Shown piece after piece: positions 22,194-29,928 of a stretch of 37,500 nucleotides of DNA (position 1 is the stretch's first letter; each line of letters opens with the position of its first letter). The DNA is from Rhizobiales bacterium UBA3584. GTDB lineage: Bacteria > Pseudomonadota > Alphaproteobacteria > Rhizobiales > Devosiaceae. The translations under genes were made by a program, and so were the position numbers. The notes under the pieces were generated by a model, which worked only from the letters and a program-made list of their open reading frames with translations, did not search any database and was not told the origin of the DNA. The stretch spans positions 20,515-58,014 of the forward strand of contig DFMV01000031.1 in assembly GCA_002375765.1 (NCBI GenBank), given 5' to 3'.

Positions 22194-23456
22194 ATGATCT
22201 CGAAATCGAGACTGCTTTGCACAAGTGCAGGTTTCGTTGTGGCCCTGACGGCAACACCGTTGCTGGCCCAGGACGTGACGCTGACCATCGAAAGCTGGCG
22301 CAATGACGATCTGACCATCTGGCAGCAGACCCTGATCCCGGCCTTCGAGGCCGGCCATCCGGGCATCAAGGTCAATTTCGCGCCCACCGCGCCGACCGAA
22401 TACAACGCGGCGCTCAACGCCAAGCTCGATGCGGGCTCGGCTGGCGATCTGATCACCTGCCGTCCGTTCGATGCATCGCTGGCCCTGTTCGAGGCGGGCT
22501 ATCTCGCTCCGCTCGACGATCTCGAAGGCATCTCCAATTTCTCGGACGTCGCCAAATCGGCATGGAACACGGACGATGGCTCGACCCCGTTCTGTGTGCC
22601 GATGGCTTCGGTGATCCACGGCTTTATCTATAATGCCGACGCCTTTGCCGAACTGGGACTGGAAGAACCCACCACGGTCGAGGAATTCTACGCCGTGCTC
22701 GACGCCATCAAGGCGGACGGTAGCTATATCCCCATGGCCATGGGCACTGTGGACCAGTGGGAAGCTGCGACGATGGGCTACCAGAATATCGGCCCGACCT
22801 ATTGGAAGGGTGAAGAGGGTCGGCTGGCGCTGATCGCAGGCGAACAGAAACTGACCGACGAGGGCTGGGTCGAACCCTATCGCGAGCTTGCCCGCTGGGC
22901 TGACTATCTCGGCGAGGGGTTCGAGGCCCAGACCTATCCCGACAGCCAGAACCTGTTCACGCTGGGCCGCGCCGCCATATTCCCGGCCGGCTCATGGGAA
23001 ATCGCGCTGTTTGAAGAACAGGCCGATTTTGCCCTGGGCGCCTTTCCGCCTCCGGTCGTTGCCGAAGGGGGTACATGCTATATTTCCGATCACAACGACA
23101 TCGGCATCGGCATGAACGCGGCAACCGAGCACCCTGAAGAGGCCCGCACGTTCCTCAACTGGGTAGCCTCGAGCGAATTTGCCTCGCTTTATGCCAATGC
23201 ACTTCCGGGCTTTTTCGGACTTTCGAGCGAGCCGGTGGAAATCGACAATGCGTTGGCCAACGAGTTCGTCTCCTGGCGCAATGATTGTGAATCGACGATC
23301 CGCTCGACCTACGCGATCCTGTCACGCGGCACGCCGAACCTTGAAAACGAAACCTGGAACGCTTCGGCCAATGTGATCAACGGCACCGAGACCCCCGAGG
23401 ACGCTGCCGCGCGTCTGCAGGAAGGCCTCGACAGCTGGTACACGCCGGGCATGTAA
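22194..23456 (+). CDS. Sugar ABC transporter substrate-binding protein (SBP family 1)
   Basis: A 420-residue periplasmic binding protein. The signal peptide (residues 1-25, ending LLA) precedes QDVTLTIESWRNDDLTIWQQ, typical of family-1 sugar-binding proteins. Later features include NVIN-type C-terminal residues, the PFCVPMASVIHGFIYNADAF segment, FPAGSWEIALFEEQ and AREDHNDIG-like motifs (CYISDHNDIGIGMN). It would capture the sugar for the two permeases and the ATPase downstream. The ATG follows AGAGGAA by six bases. The genes around it suggest an amino sugar such as MurNAc, GlcNAc or a muropeptide sugar, but the binding site cannot be read from sequence alone. Confidence 0.92.
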   Translation: MISKSRLLCTSAGFVVALTATPLLAQDVTLTIESWRNDDLTIWQQTLIPAFEAGHPGIKVNFAPTAPTEYNAALNAKLDAGSAGDLITCRPFDASLALFEAGYLAPLDDLEGISNFSDVAKSAWNTDDGSTPFCVPMASVIHGFIYNADAFAELGLEEPTTVEEFYAVLDAIKADGSYIPMAMGTVDQWEAATMGYQNIGPTYWKGEEGRLALIAGEQKLTDEGWVEPYRELARWADYLGEGFEAQTYPDSQNLFTLGRAAIFPAGSWEIALFEEQADFALGAFPPPVVAEGGTCYISDHNDIGIGMNAATEHPEEARTFLNWVASSEFASLYANALPGFFGLSSEPVEIDNALANEFVSWRNDCESTIRSTYAILSRGTPNLENETWNASANVINGTETPEDAAARLQEGLDSWYTPGM

Positions 23457-23462
23457 GCACCG

Positions 23463-23518
23463 GGCGCCCCCTCCCGGCCTGCCTTTCCCCCTGGGAGAGG
23501 ACGGGGCAAGGGGGCGCC
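23463..23518 (+). other. Long imperfect inverted repeat after the sugar-binding protein gene
   Basis: GGCGCCCCCT and AGGGGGCGCC pair over a 36-base interior that contains further G/C-rich complementary stretches. It starts seven bases after the stop and probably folds into a stable 3-prime structure. Confidence 0.6.
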
Positions 23519-23537
23519 AGACGTTCACGACCTGTTT

Positions 23538-23562
23538 CGGGCGGCCCTGCCGCCCGGCTTTT
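23538..23562 (+). terminator. Terminator-like hairpin between the sugar-binding protein and permease genes
   Basis: CGGGCGGC and GCCGCCCG form an 8-bp stem with a 3-base loop followed by GCTTTT. Partial termination here would lower permease expression relative to the binding protein. An alternative hairpin CGGCTT/AAGCCG overlaps its 3-prime end. Confidence 0.6.
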
Positions 23563-23584
23563 ACAAGCCGAGGGGAAAATCATC

Positions 23585-24520
23585 ATGGCGGTGGATCAGG
23601 ACAAAGTGTCCAAACCCGCGCGGCGCTGGCATATCGCCGTGTTTCTGACGCCGGCGGTGCTTGTTTATACCGCCATCATGATTGTCCCGCTGTTTTCGAC
23701 GCTGTTTCAGTCGCTGTTCAATACAGTGGACGGAGAGCGCGCCTTTGTGGGCCTTGGCAATTTCGGAACGCTGTTTTTCGATCCGCGCTGGGCGGCGAGC
23801 TTCTGGAATGCGCTATCGAACAATTTCTGGTTCTTTGTGATCCACATGATCGTGCAGAACCCCATAGGGGTGTTGCTTGCGGCGATCCTGTCCAACCCCA
23901 ATCTGCGGCTGCGGGGCTTTTACCGCACGGCGATCTTTATCCCCACCATCCTCTCTTTCGTGATCGTGGGGTTCGTCTGGAAGCTGATCCTGTCGCCGCT
24001 GTGGGGGATTGCACCCAACATGCTCGACGCCATCGGGCTGCGGAGCCTTTTTGCGCCATGGCTGGGACAGGAGGGCGCGGCGCTGACCACGCTGGCGCTG
24101 GTTTCTGTCTGGCAGTTCGTGGGCATTCCCATGATGCTGATTTACGCGGCGTTGCTCTCGATCCCTGATGAGGTGATCGAGGCGGCGGAAATCGACGGGG
24201 TAACGGGGGCCAAGCAGTTCTTCAAGATCCAGCTGCCGCTGATCCTGCCGACTATCGGGATCATTTCGATTTTGACCTTTGTGGGCAATTTCAACGCATT
24301 CGACCTGATTTATGTGAGCCAGGGCGCGCAGGCAGGTCCGAATTTTTCGACCGACATTTTGGGCACCCTTCTCTATCGCACCTTCTTCGGCTTCCAGCTC
24401 CAACTGGGCGATCCGAACATGGGCTCAACGATTGCGACCATGATGTTCCTGATCATTCTCGTTGGGGTTTCGATCTATCTGTTCGGTATCCAGACGCGGC
24501 TTCGGAGGTATCAGTTCTGA
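23585..24520 (+). CDS. Sugar ABC transporter permease, MalF/UgpA-like
   Basis: A 311-residue permease with six predicted helices. It begins with a cytoplasmic stretch (MAVDQDKVSKPARRWHIAVF), then TM1 with YTAIMIVPLFSTLFQSLF, and contains the periplasmic FVGLGNFGTLF loop. The EAA motif EAAEIDGVTGAKQFFKIQLP is present in full (coupling helix to the ATPase). The conserved PLILPTIGIISILTFVGNFNAFD segment follows. It pairs with the second permease, whose ATG overlaps its TGA by one base. Confidence 0.94.
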   Translation: MAVDQDKVSKPARRWHIAVFLTPAVLVYTAIMIVPLFSTLFQSLFNTVDGERAFVGLGNFGTLFFDPRWAASFWNALSNNFWFFVIHMIVQNPIGVLLAAILSNPNLRLRGFYRTAIFIPTILSFVIVGFVWKLILSPLWGIAPNMLDAIGLRSLFAPWLGQEGAALTTLALVSVWQFVGIPMMLIYAALLSIPDEVIEAAEIDGVTGAKQFFKIQLPLILPTIGIISILTFVGNFNAFDLIYVSQGAQAGPNFSTDILGTLLYRTFFGFQLQLGDPNMGSTIATMMFLIILVGVSIYLFGIQTRLRRYQF

Positions 24521-25359
24521 TGAATACGGCACGCTCCTCCCTGCCCCGCGCCCTTGCCGCCCATGCGGTGCTGATCGCCTATACGCTGATCGCTCTGTTT
24601 CCGGTGTTCGTGATCGTTATCAACGCCTTCAAGGAACGCCGGGCGATCTTTTCCGATCCGCTGGCGGTGCCGACCCCTGAGAGTTTCTCGCTGATCGGGT
24701 TCGAGACGGTAACGAGCCAAGGCAATTTCCTGCTCTATTTTCAGAACTCGCTGATCGTGACGGTGGCGTCGCTGTTCTGCGTATTGCTGTTTGGCGCCAT
24801 GGCGGCGTTTGCGCTGTCGGAATACAGGTTCAAGGGCAATCCGCTCATGGCGCTCTATCTGGCGCTGGGAATCATGATCCCCATCCGGCTGGGCACTGTG
24901 GCGATCCTGCAGATCATGGTGGCGACGGGGCTGGTCAACACCCATACAGCGCTGATCCTTGTTTACACGGCGCAGGGCCTGCCGCTGGCCATCTTCATTC
25001 TTTCCGAATTCATGCGGACCGTATCGGCGGATCTGAAAAACGCCGGGCGTGTGGACGGGCTATCGGAGTACCGGATTTTCTTCACGCTGGTTCTGCCGCT
25101 GGTGCGGCCGGCGATGGCGACGGTGGCGGTGTTTACCATGATCCCGATCTGGAACGATCTGTGGTTTCCACTGATCCTGGCGCCGGCCGAGGCGACCAAG
25201 ACCGTGACGCTGGGGGCGCAGGTGTTCATCGGGCAGTTCGTGACCAACTGGAACGCGGTGCTGGCGGCGCTGACCCTCGCCATCATTCCGGTTCTGGTTC
25301 TCTATCTCATCTTCTCGCGGCAATTGATCCGCGGCATCACTTCGGGAGCCGTCAAATGA
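24520..25359 (+). CDS. Sugar ABC transporter permease, MalG/UgpE-like
   Basis: A 279-residue permease with six helices. Family features are ALFPVFVIVINAFKERRAIF at the end of TM1, QNSLIVTVASLFCVLLFGAM, GIMIPIRLGTVAILQIM and the final LTLAIIPVLVLYLIFSRQLI. The coupling loop reads KNAGRVDGLSEYRIFFTLVL: the usual EAA start is replaced by KNA but the conserved Gly is kept. Overlap with the first permease (TGATG) and with the oxidoreductase gene (ATGA, four bases) indicates tight translational coupling. Confidence 0.94.
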   Translation: MNTARSSLPRALAAHAVLIAYTLIALFPVFVIVINAFKERRAIFSDPLAVPTPESFSLIGFETVTSQGNFLLYFQNSLIVTVASLFCVLLFGAMAAFALSEYRFKGNPLMALYLALGIMIPIRLGTVAILQIMVATGLVNTHTALILVYTAQGLPLAIFILSEFMRTVSADLKNAGRVDGLSEYRIFFTLVLPLVRPAMATVAVFTMIPIWNDLWFPLILAPAEATKTVTLGAQVFIGQFVTNWNAVLAALTLAIIPVLVLYLIFSRQLIRGITSGAVK

Positions 25360-26411
25360 GCCAACCTATTAAAGTGCTCGTTGCCGGGCTGGGCAATATG
25401 GGCCGGGCGCATGCCATGGCCTACCACAACCATCCCGGATACGAGATCGTCGGGGTCGTGACGCGCAGCAAGGATTCTGTGCCCGAAGGGCTCGGGGAGT
25501 ATAAGCACTGGAGCGATTTTTACGACGCGCTTGAGGCGACAAAGCCGGACCTTGCCTCGATCAACACCTATTCGGACAGCCATGCGGACTATGCGGTGGC
25601 GGCGATGGAGGCGGGCGCGCATGTGTTCATCGAAAAGCCGCTGGCAACCAGTGTGGCCGATGCGGAACGGGTCGTGGAGACGGCAATCCGGCTGAGCAAG
25701 AAACTGGTGGTTGGCTATATATTGCGCCACCATCCTTCCTGGGTGCGTCTGATCGCCGAGGCGCGGGCGCTGGGCGGACCGTACGTGTTTCGCATGAACC
25801 TCAACCAGCAATCGGCGGGGCGGTTCTGGCGCACGCACAAGACCTTGATGGAGACGACATCTCCGATCGTTGATTGCGGGGTGCATTATGTGGATGTGAT
25901 GTGCCAGATCACCGACGCCAAACCCGTTCAGGTGCGCGGCATGGGGGTTCGGCTAACCGACGAGATTGCGCCCGAGATGTATAATTACGGGCATCTGCAG
26001 GTGATGTTCGATGACGGGTCGGTGGGTTGGTACGAGGCGGCGTGGGGGCCGATGATTTCGGAGACCGCGTTTTTCGTCAAAGACATCTTAACGCCGAAAG
26101 GCTCGGTGTCGATCGTCATGGACGAGGGCGCGAAATCGTCCGATCACGAGACCCACACCAAGACCGACCGCATCCGCATCCACCGGGCCGATCTGGGCGG
26201 CGATGGGGAATTCATCCATGAAGACGAGATGTTGTCGATGGAGGGGGAGCCGGGGCACGACGCCTTGTGCGCGCGGGAACAGGATTATGTCTATCGGGCG
26301 ATTGTCGAGGATGTCGATCTGGGCCGGCACATGAGCGATGCGATCCAGTCGCTGCGCATCTGCCTGGCCGCCGATGAATCGATTAGAACCGGCAAGCCGG
26401 TGGATTTGTGA
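25356..26411 (+). CDS. Gfo/Idh/MocA-family oxidoreductase
   Basis: A 351-residue NAD(P)-dependent dehydrogenase. The Rossmann motif is VAGLGNMGRAHAMAY (G-x-G-x-x-G), followed by IVGVVTRSK, the catalytic-region motif HVFIEKPLATSV and a C-terminal beta-sheet domain with QVMFDDGSVGWYEAAWGP. Such enzymes oxidise or reduce sugars and cyclitols, often at a 1-, 2- or 3-position. Its location between permease and ATPase genes implies it acts on the imported sugar before, or in parallel with, the NagA/NagB route. The ATG at 25356 overlaps the permease gene by four bases. The exact substrate is open. Confidence 0.92.
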   Translation: MSQPIKVLVAGLGNMGRAHAMAYHNHPGYEIVGVVTRSKDSVPEGLGEYKHWSDFYDALEATKPDLASINTYSDSHADYAVAAMEAGAHVFIEKPLATSVADAERVVETAIRLSKKLVVGYILRHHPSWVRLIAEARALGGPYVFRMNLNQQSAGRFWRTHKTLMETTSPIVDCGVHYVDVMCQITDAKPVQVRGMGVRLTDEIAPEMYNYGHLQVMFDDGSVGWYEAAWGPMISETAFFVKDILTPKGSVSIVMDEGAKSSDHETHTKTDRIRIHRADLGGDGEFIHEDEMLSMEGEPGHDALCAREQDYVYRAIVEDVDLGRHMSDAIQSLRICLAADESIRTGKPVDL

Positions 26412-26425
26412 AACGAGGATCAACA

Positions 26426-27442
26426 ATGACCGCTCTGGAACTTTCCGGCATCAAGAAGACCTTCGGGTCCACCGACGTTTTGCACGGCATCGATCTTTCG
26501 GTCGAAGAGGGCGAATTCGTCATTTTCGTCGGGCCGTCGGGCTGCGGAAAATCGACACTGTTGCGGATCATTGCCGGGCTGGAAGATGCGAGCGCAGGAA
26601 CCGTCAAGATCGATGGCAATGTGGTCAACGCCACCCCGCCCGCCAAGCGCGGCATCGCCATGGTGTTTCAGTCCTATGCGCTCTATCCGCACCTGACGGT
26701 GAAGGGAAACATGAGCCTCGCCATGAAGCAGGAAGGCGCGGCGAAATCGGAAATCGAGGATCGGGTGGGCGTGGCGAGCAAGATGCTGGGCCTCGATCCG
26801 CTGCTCGAGCGGCGGCCGGCCGAATTGTCGGGCGGGCAGCGCCAGCGGGTGGCCATCGGGCGGGCCGTAGTGCGCAAGCCCAAGCTGTTCTTGTTCGACG
26901 AGCCGCTGTCCAATCTCGATGCGGCGCTGCGGGTCAACACGCGGCTCGAAATCGCGCGGCTGCATCGCGAGCTTTCGGCCACCATGGTCTATGTCACCCA
27001 CGATCAGGTGGAGGCCATGACGCTGGCCGACAGGATCGTTGTAATGAATGCCGGGCGGATCGAGCAGATCGGCACACCCATGGAACTCTATAACCGGCCG
27101 GCCAATATGTTTGTTGCCGGTTTTATCGGCTCGCCGCAGATGAATTTCATCGATGCGGGCGCGCTGGGGGAAACTTCGGCCAAGACCATCGGCATCCGGC
27201 CCGAGCATATGAGCGTGTCAGAGAGTGCGGGCGATCTGGCCTGCGAGGTGGTGCATATCGAACAGCTTGGGGCCGATACCAACCTTTATCTGAAAAACGA
27301 GAAGGCGGGGCTTTTGACGGCGCGGCTGTTCGGTGAGCGTTATTTCGCGCCGGGCTCGAAGGTGTTCGTAACGTTCGAGAGGGCCAAGCGGCATTTGTTC
27401 GATGGCGAGGGCAAGGCGGTGCGGGCGGACGCGCTGGTCTGA
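26426..27442 (+). CDS. Sugar ABC transporter ATP-binding protein, MalK/UgpC-like
   Basis: A 338-residue ATPase. It has Walker [11 protein letters not shown], the Q-loop in [15 protein letters not shown], the signature [14 protein letters not shown], Walker [13 protein letters not shown] and H-loop THDQVEAM, followed by a C-terminal OB-type regulatory domain (RPEHMSVSESAGDLACE onward). It energises the two upstream permeases. The start MTALELSGIKKTFG at 26426 follows GAGGA by six bases; an ATG six codons upstream overlaps the previous gene and is less likely. It is the last gene of the murQ-like operon and is followed by a small REP-like hairpin. Confidence 0.94.
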   Translation: MTALELSGIKKTFGSTDVLHGIDLSVEEGEFVIFVGPSGCGKSTLLRIIAGLEDASAGTVKIDGNVVNATPPAKRGIAMVFQSYALYPHLTVKGNMSLAMKQEGAAKSEIEDRVGVASKMLGLDPLLERRPAELSGGQRQRVAIGRAVVRKPKLFLFDEPLSNLDAALRVNTRLEIARLHRELSATMVYVTHDQVEAMTLADRIVVMNAGRIEQIGTPMELYNRPANMFVAGFIGSPQMNFIDAGALGETSAKTIGIRPEHMSVSESAGDLACEVVHIEQLGADTNLYLKNEKAGLLTARLFGERYFAPGSKVFVTFERAKRHLFDGEGKAVRADALV

Positions 27443-27467
27443 CGACGGCCACTCGCGCTGCGGACTA

Positions 27468-27484
27468 CCGGGTCTTCGCCCGGG
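27468..27484. repeat. REP-like hairpin after the sugar transporter operon
   Basis: CCGGGTCTTCGCCCGGG followed by ATGACA resembles one arm of the element at 10179-10268. It lies between two convergent genes. Confidence 0.5.
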
Positions 27485-27525
27485 ATGACAGTGAGGGGTG
27501 CTTTTTGGTCGTGGCCCGATGCGCC

Positions 27526-28086
27526 TTAAAGGCTCTTTAGAAACGCGCGCGAGCGGTCGAGGCAGAGTTTGGCGGCGGCCTCGTTGTAATCGTTCAAGCT
27601 GGGATCGAGGAAGTAGTGGCCCGCGCCTTCATAGCGGTGCAACGCGATATCGGCATCGCCTGCGGTTTTCAGCCAATCGAGGAAATAATCCTCATCGTCG
27701 AACGGATCGGGCTTGGCCACGTGAGCCGAAACGGGCAGGCCGGCGCGCGGCTGAGCAAACCAGGGAGCGACACCGGCAAAGAACAGCAGGCCCGCAGTCT
27801 GCGGACGTTTGGCGGCGAAACGGCTGGCCATCATGGTGCCAAATGACACGCCCGAGAGCACGGCATCGTCAGGGACGCTTTCGAGCGCTGCCGTGGCGCG
27901 CGCGGAAATCTCCTCGTCGCTTATCTCGCGCTTGATCGCGAAACCGGCATCGTAATCGTCAGCCGACTTGCCGTTGTAAAGATCGGGCAGCGTGACGGTA
28001 TGACCATCGGCCTCGAACACGGCGGCGATTTCGCCCTCGACGGGCCGCAGCCCGAGGATGGAGTGAAACAGAACGATATGAGCCAT
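27526..28086 (-). CDS. Dienelactone hydrolase-family protein
   Basis: A 186-residue compact alpha/beta hydrolase. It starts MAHIVLFHSILGLRPVEGEI and has DLYNGK, the nucleophile elbow GVSFGT (Ser81, where classic dienelactone hydrolases have Cys), an acidic loop at about 127-131 (PDPFDDED) and the catalytic His157 in GAGHYF. The length is below the usual 230 residues of dienelactone hydrolase, in the range of small DLH-like proteins. It lies on the minus strand 59 bases downstream of the quinone-reductase-like gene, but is not obviously coupled to it. The substrate cannot be assigned. Confidence 0.87.
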   Translation of the reverse strand: MAHIVLFHSILGLRPVEGEIAAVFEADGHTVTLPDLYNGKSADDYDAGFAIKREISDEEISARATAALESVPDDAVLSGVSFGTMMASRFAAKRPQTAGLLFFAGVAPWFAQPRAGLPVSAHVAKPDPFDDEDYFLDWLKTAGDADIALHRYEGAGHYFLDPSLNDYNEAAAKLCLDRSRAFLKSL

Positions 28087-28145
28087 GCTGCATCTCCCTG
28101 GATTTCGGCCAGCATGTCGTTCTTATTTTGTTCTGTCAAGATGCG

Positions 28146-29126
28146 CTATTGCGGCATCCGCACCACGACGCTGCCGCGCTTGTGTTTGCTGTCGACGCGG
28201 GCGTGAGCCTGGGCAATATCATCGAAATCGAAGGTCTGATCGATGACCACCCGGTATTGACCTTTTGCTGCCAGATCGGCGAGGAAAGCGACGTCTTCGG
28301 GGTGCTCCGTGGCCATGCCCGCGATGGGGCGCTTGCCGTCTTTGGGCCGGGCCAGCATATCGCCGACGCCTCCGGCAATACCCAGGTAGCGGCCGCCAGG
28401 TTTGAGCGCTTTCAGGCAGCGCTGGAAACGGGTGGCGCCGACAGTATCGGCGATCACGTCGTAGGCCGAGGCGGTCGATGTGTAATCGGTGATCGCGTAA
28501 TCGATGAAGGCGTCGGCGCCGAGGCTGAGGGCCAAATTGGCGTTGGCGGCGCTGGCGACAGCGGTAACTTTGGCGCTGAAATGTTTCGCCAGTTGCACCA
28601 TGGCCGAGCCAACTGCGCCCGAGGCACCGATGACGAGGATATGTTCGCCCGCCTTGAGGTTTGCCTTGCGAAGGAAGTGCAAGGCCGTCGTGCCGCCAAA
28701 GCATAGGCCCGCAGCCTCTTCGAATGAAAGATTTTCGGGCCTTTTGGCGATGGGTTTGCGCTCGGAGACGGCGACATATTCGGCATGACATCTGAGCCCG
28801 ACGCCGGGAAAGGCGATAACCTCGTCGCCGATGGCGAAGCGCGAAACCCCGGGGCCGGCGGCGACCACGGTGCCGGCGATTTCGGTTCCGAAGATCGGCT
28901 GGCGCGGGCGGATGATGCCGATGGCGAGGCGCATGAGGGTCTTCATGCCCTGCGGCGCATCGAGGGCGCGCATGCGGGCGTCGCCGGAATTGACCGTGGT
29001 GGCGATTGTCTTGATGAGGATTTCATCGTCGCGCGGGATGGGAACCGGGCGGGACTGAATCTCGACCACTTCGGGCCCGCCATAGGCGGTGACGATGGCG
29101 GCTTTCATGGTGGTGGGGACTGTCAT
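28146..29126 (-). CDS. NADPH:quinone reductase-like medium-chain dehydrogenase
   Basis: A 326-residue zinc-independent MDR. It begins MTVPTTMKAAIVTAYGGPEV with the alcohol-dehydrogenase-like fold, and has NSGDARMR, the quinone-reductase-type IFGTEIAGTVVAAGPGV and the Rossmann motif VIGASGAVGSAMVQLAKHF near the middle. No catalytic zinc ligands are apparent. It ends in TFDFDDIAQAHARVDSKHKR and GSVVVRMP. Such enzymes reduce quinones or alpha,beta-unsaturated carbonyls. The ATG at 29126 overlaps the end of the XRE regulator by four bases (ATGA) and follows GAGGAA; an ATG at 29108 has no ribosome site. The regulator and the membrane protein upstream are in the same operon. Confidence 0.92.
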   Translation of the reverse strand: MTVPTTMKAAIVTAYGGPEVVEIQSRPVPIPRDDEILIKTIATTVNSGDARMRALDAPQGMKTLMRLAIGIIRPRQPIFGTEIAGTVVAAGPGVSRFAIGDEVIAFPGVGLRCHAEYVAVSERKPIAKRPENLSFEEAAGLCFGGTTALHFLRKANLKAGEHILVIGASGAVGSAMVQLAKHFSAKVTAVASAANANLALSLGADAFIDYAITDYTSTASAYDVIADTVGATRFQRCLKALKPGGRYLGIAGGVGDMLARPKDGKRPIAGMATEHPEDVAFLADLAAKGQYRVVIDQTFDFDDIAQAHARVDSKHKRGSVVVRMPQ

Positions 29127-29350
29127 TTTCGGGGTTCCTCGGCCTTCCAGAAAAACACCTCGCCAATGGGCACGCCGAAGGTTTCGGCGATGCGGAAGGC
29201 CGCTTCGAGGGAGGGGGAATACTTGTTGTGTTCGATCGATGCCACGGTCTGGCGGGTCATGCCGATGCGGTCGGCAAGTTCCTGCTGGGTCATCTCGTTG
29301 TGCTCGAAGCGCAGGCGGCGGATCTGATTGGTGATCGGGGGGCGGGCCAT
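29123..29350 (-). CDS. Small XRE-family transcriptional regulator
   Basis: A 75-residue single HTH_3 domain of the YozG-like kind. The helix-turn-helix is visible in MTQQELADRIGMTRQTVASI, followed by EHNKYSPSLEAAFRIAETFG. Such short regulators frequently accompany a small membrane protein in the same operon. Here its ATG overlaps the membrane-protein stop by one base, and its stop overlaps the dehydrogenase start. It probably regulates this operon. Confidence 0.92.
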   Translation of the reverse strand: MARPPITNQIRRLRFEHNEMTQQELADRIGMTRQTVASIEHNKYSPSLEAAFRIAETFGVPIGEVFFWKAEEPRK

Positions 29351-29814
29351 CAGTCGAGCATCCTGAAATGGACGATCTGGATGATCTCGCGGACCAGCGC
29401 CGAGAACGCCAGGGCAAAAAGGGTAAGGTTTATAAAGATGATCGCCGTTGCTCCGGCCGGATCGGCTTCATAGACCCGGCGGGCGAAATCGGCGATAAGG
29501 CCGCTCGAGAGGACCATGCCGACCATGAGGATTTCAAGCAGGATCAGGCCGGCCCGGTTGGCCCTGGCATCGATTTCGCGCTCGCGCTCATCGGGCGGGG
29601 CATCCATGTTCTGGCGGGCGAGGATGGCGGCGACGATGTTTATGGGCAGCATGATGGCTATGGAAATGCCAAGGCACCAGACGAAAAGCCAGAAGGTTGC
29701 ATCGCCATCGAGCGTGCCGGACAGAGCGGCGACGCCCACCTGCCAGAAATAGACTGTCCAGATGACCAGCGTGGTCAAAACGGCGATCCATGCGTTCTTT
29801 TCCCGAAAGCTCAT
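29350..29814 (-). CDS. Small membrane protein partnered with an XRE regulator
   Basis: A 154-residue protein with four predicted helices at about residues 8-30, 40-65, 88-108 and 118-140. A charged loop with MDAPPDEREREIDARANRAG lies between helices two and three. I do not recognise a named family beyond the general pattern of membrane partners of small XRE regulators. I use the ATG at 29814, six bases after GGGG; an ATG at 29817 and a TTG at 29826 are alternatives. It is the first gene of a three-gene operon with one-base and four-base overlaps. It may act as an anti-regulator or a sensor, but that is inference. Confidence 0.82.
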   Translation of the reverse strand: MSFREKNAWIAVLTTLVIWTVYFWQVGVAALSGTLDGDATFWLFVWCLGISIAIMLPINIVAAILARQNMDAPPDEREREIDARANRAGLILLEILMVGMVLSSGLIADFARRVYEADPAGATAIIFINLTLFALAFSALVREIIQIVHFRMLD

Positions 29815-29845
29815 CATATGCCCCAATGGAAGATATTGTTGGCGC

Positions 29846-29874
29846 TATATCGTATATTTCTAACCTAACGTCAA
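29846..29874 (-). promoter_or_regulatory. Promoter of the membrane protein-XRE-dehydrogenase operon
   Basis: TTGACG (29869-29874) and GATATA (29846-29851) lie 17 bases apart on the minus strand in an AT-rich gap, about 30 bases before the first gene. The imperfect palindrome around ATATACGATAT overlaps the -10 and could be the XRE operator. Confidence 0.6.
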
Positions 29875-29928
29875 TTATATTTTACATGATGGCGCACATT
29901 TTTGGCACGATCGGATGTCGTGAGGTTA

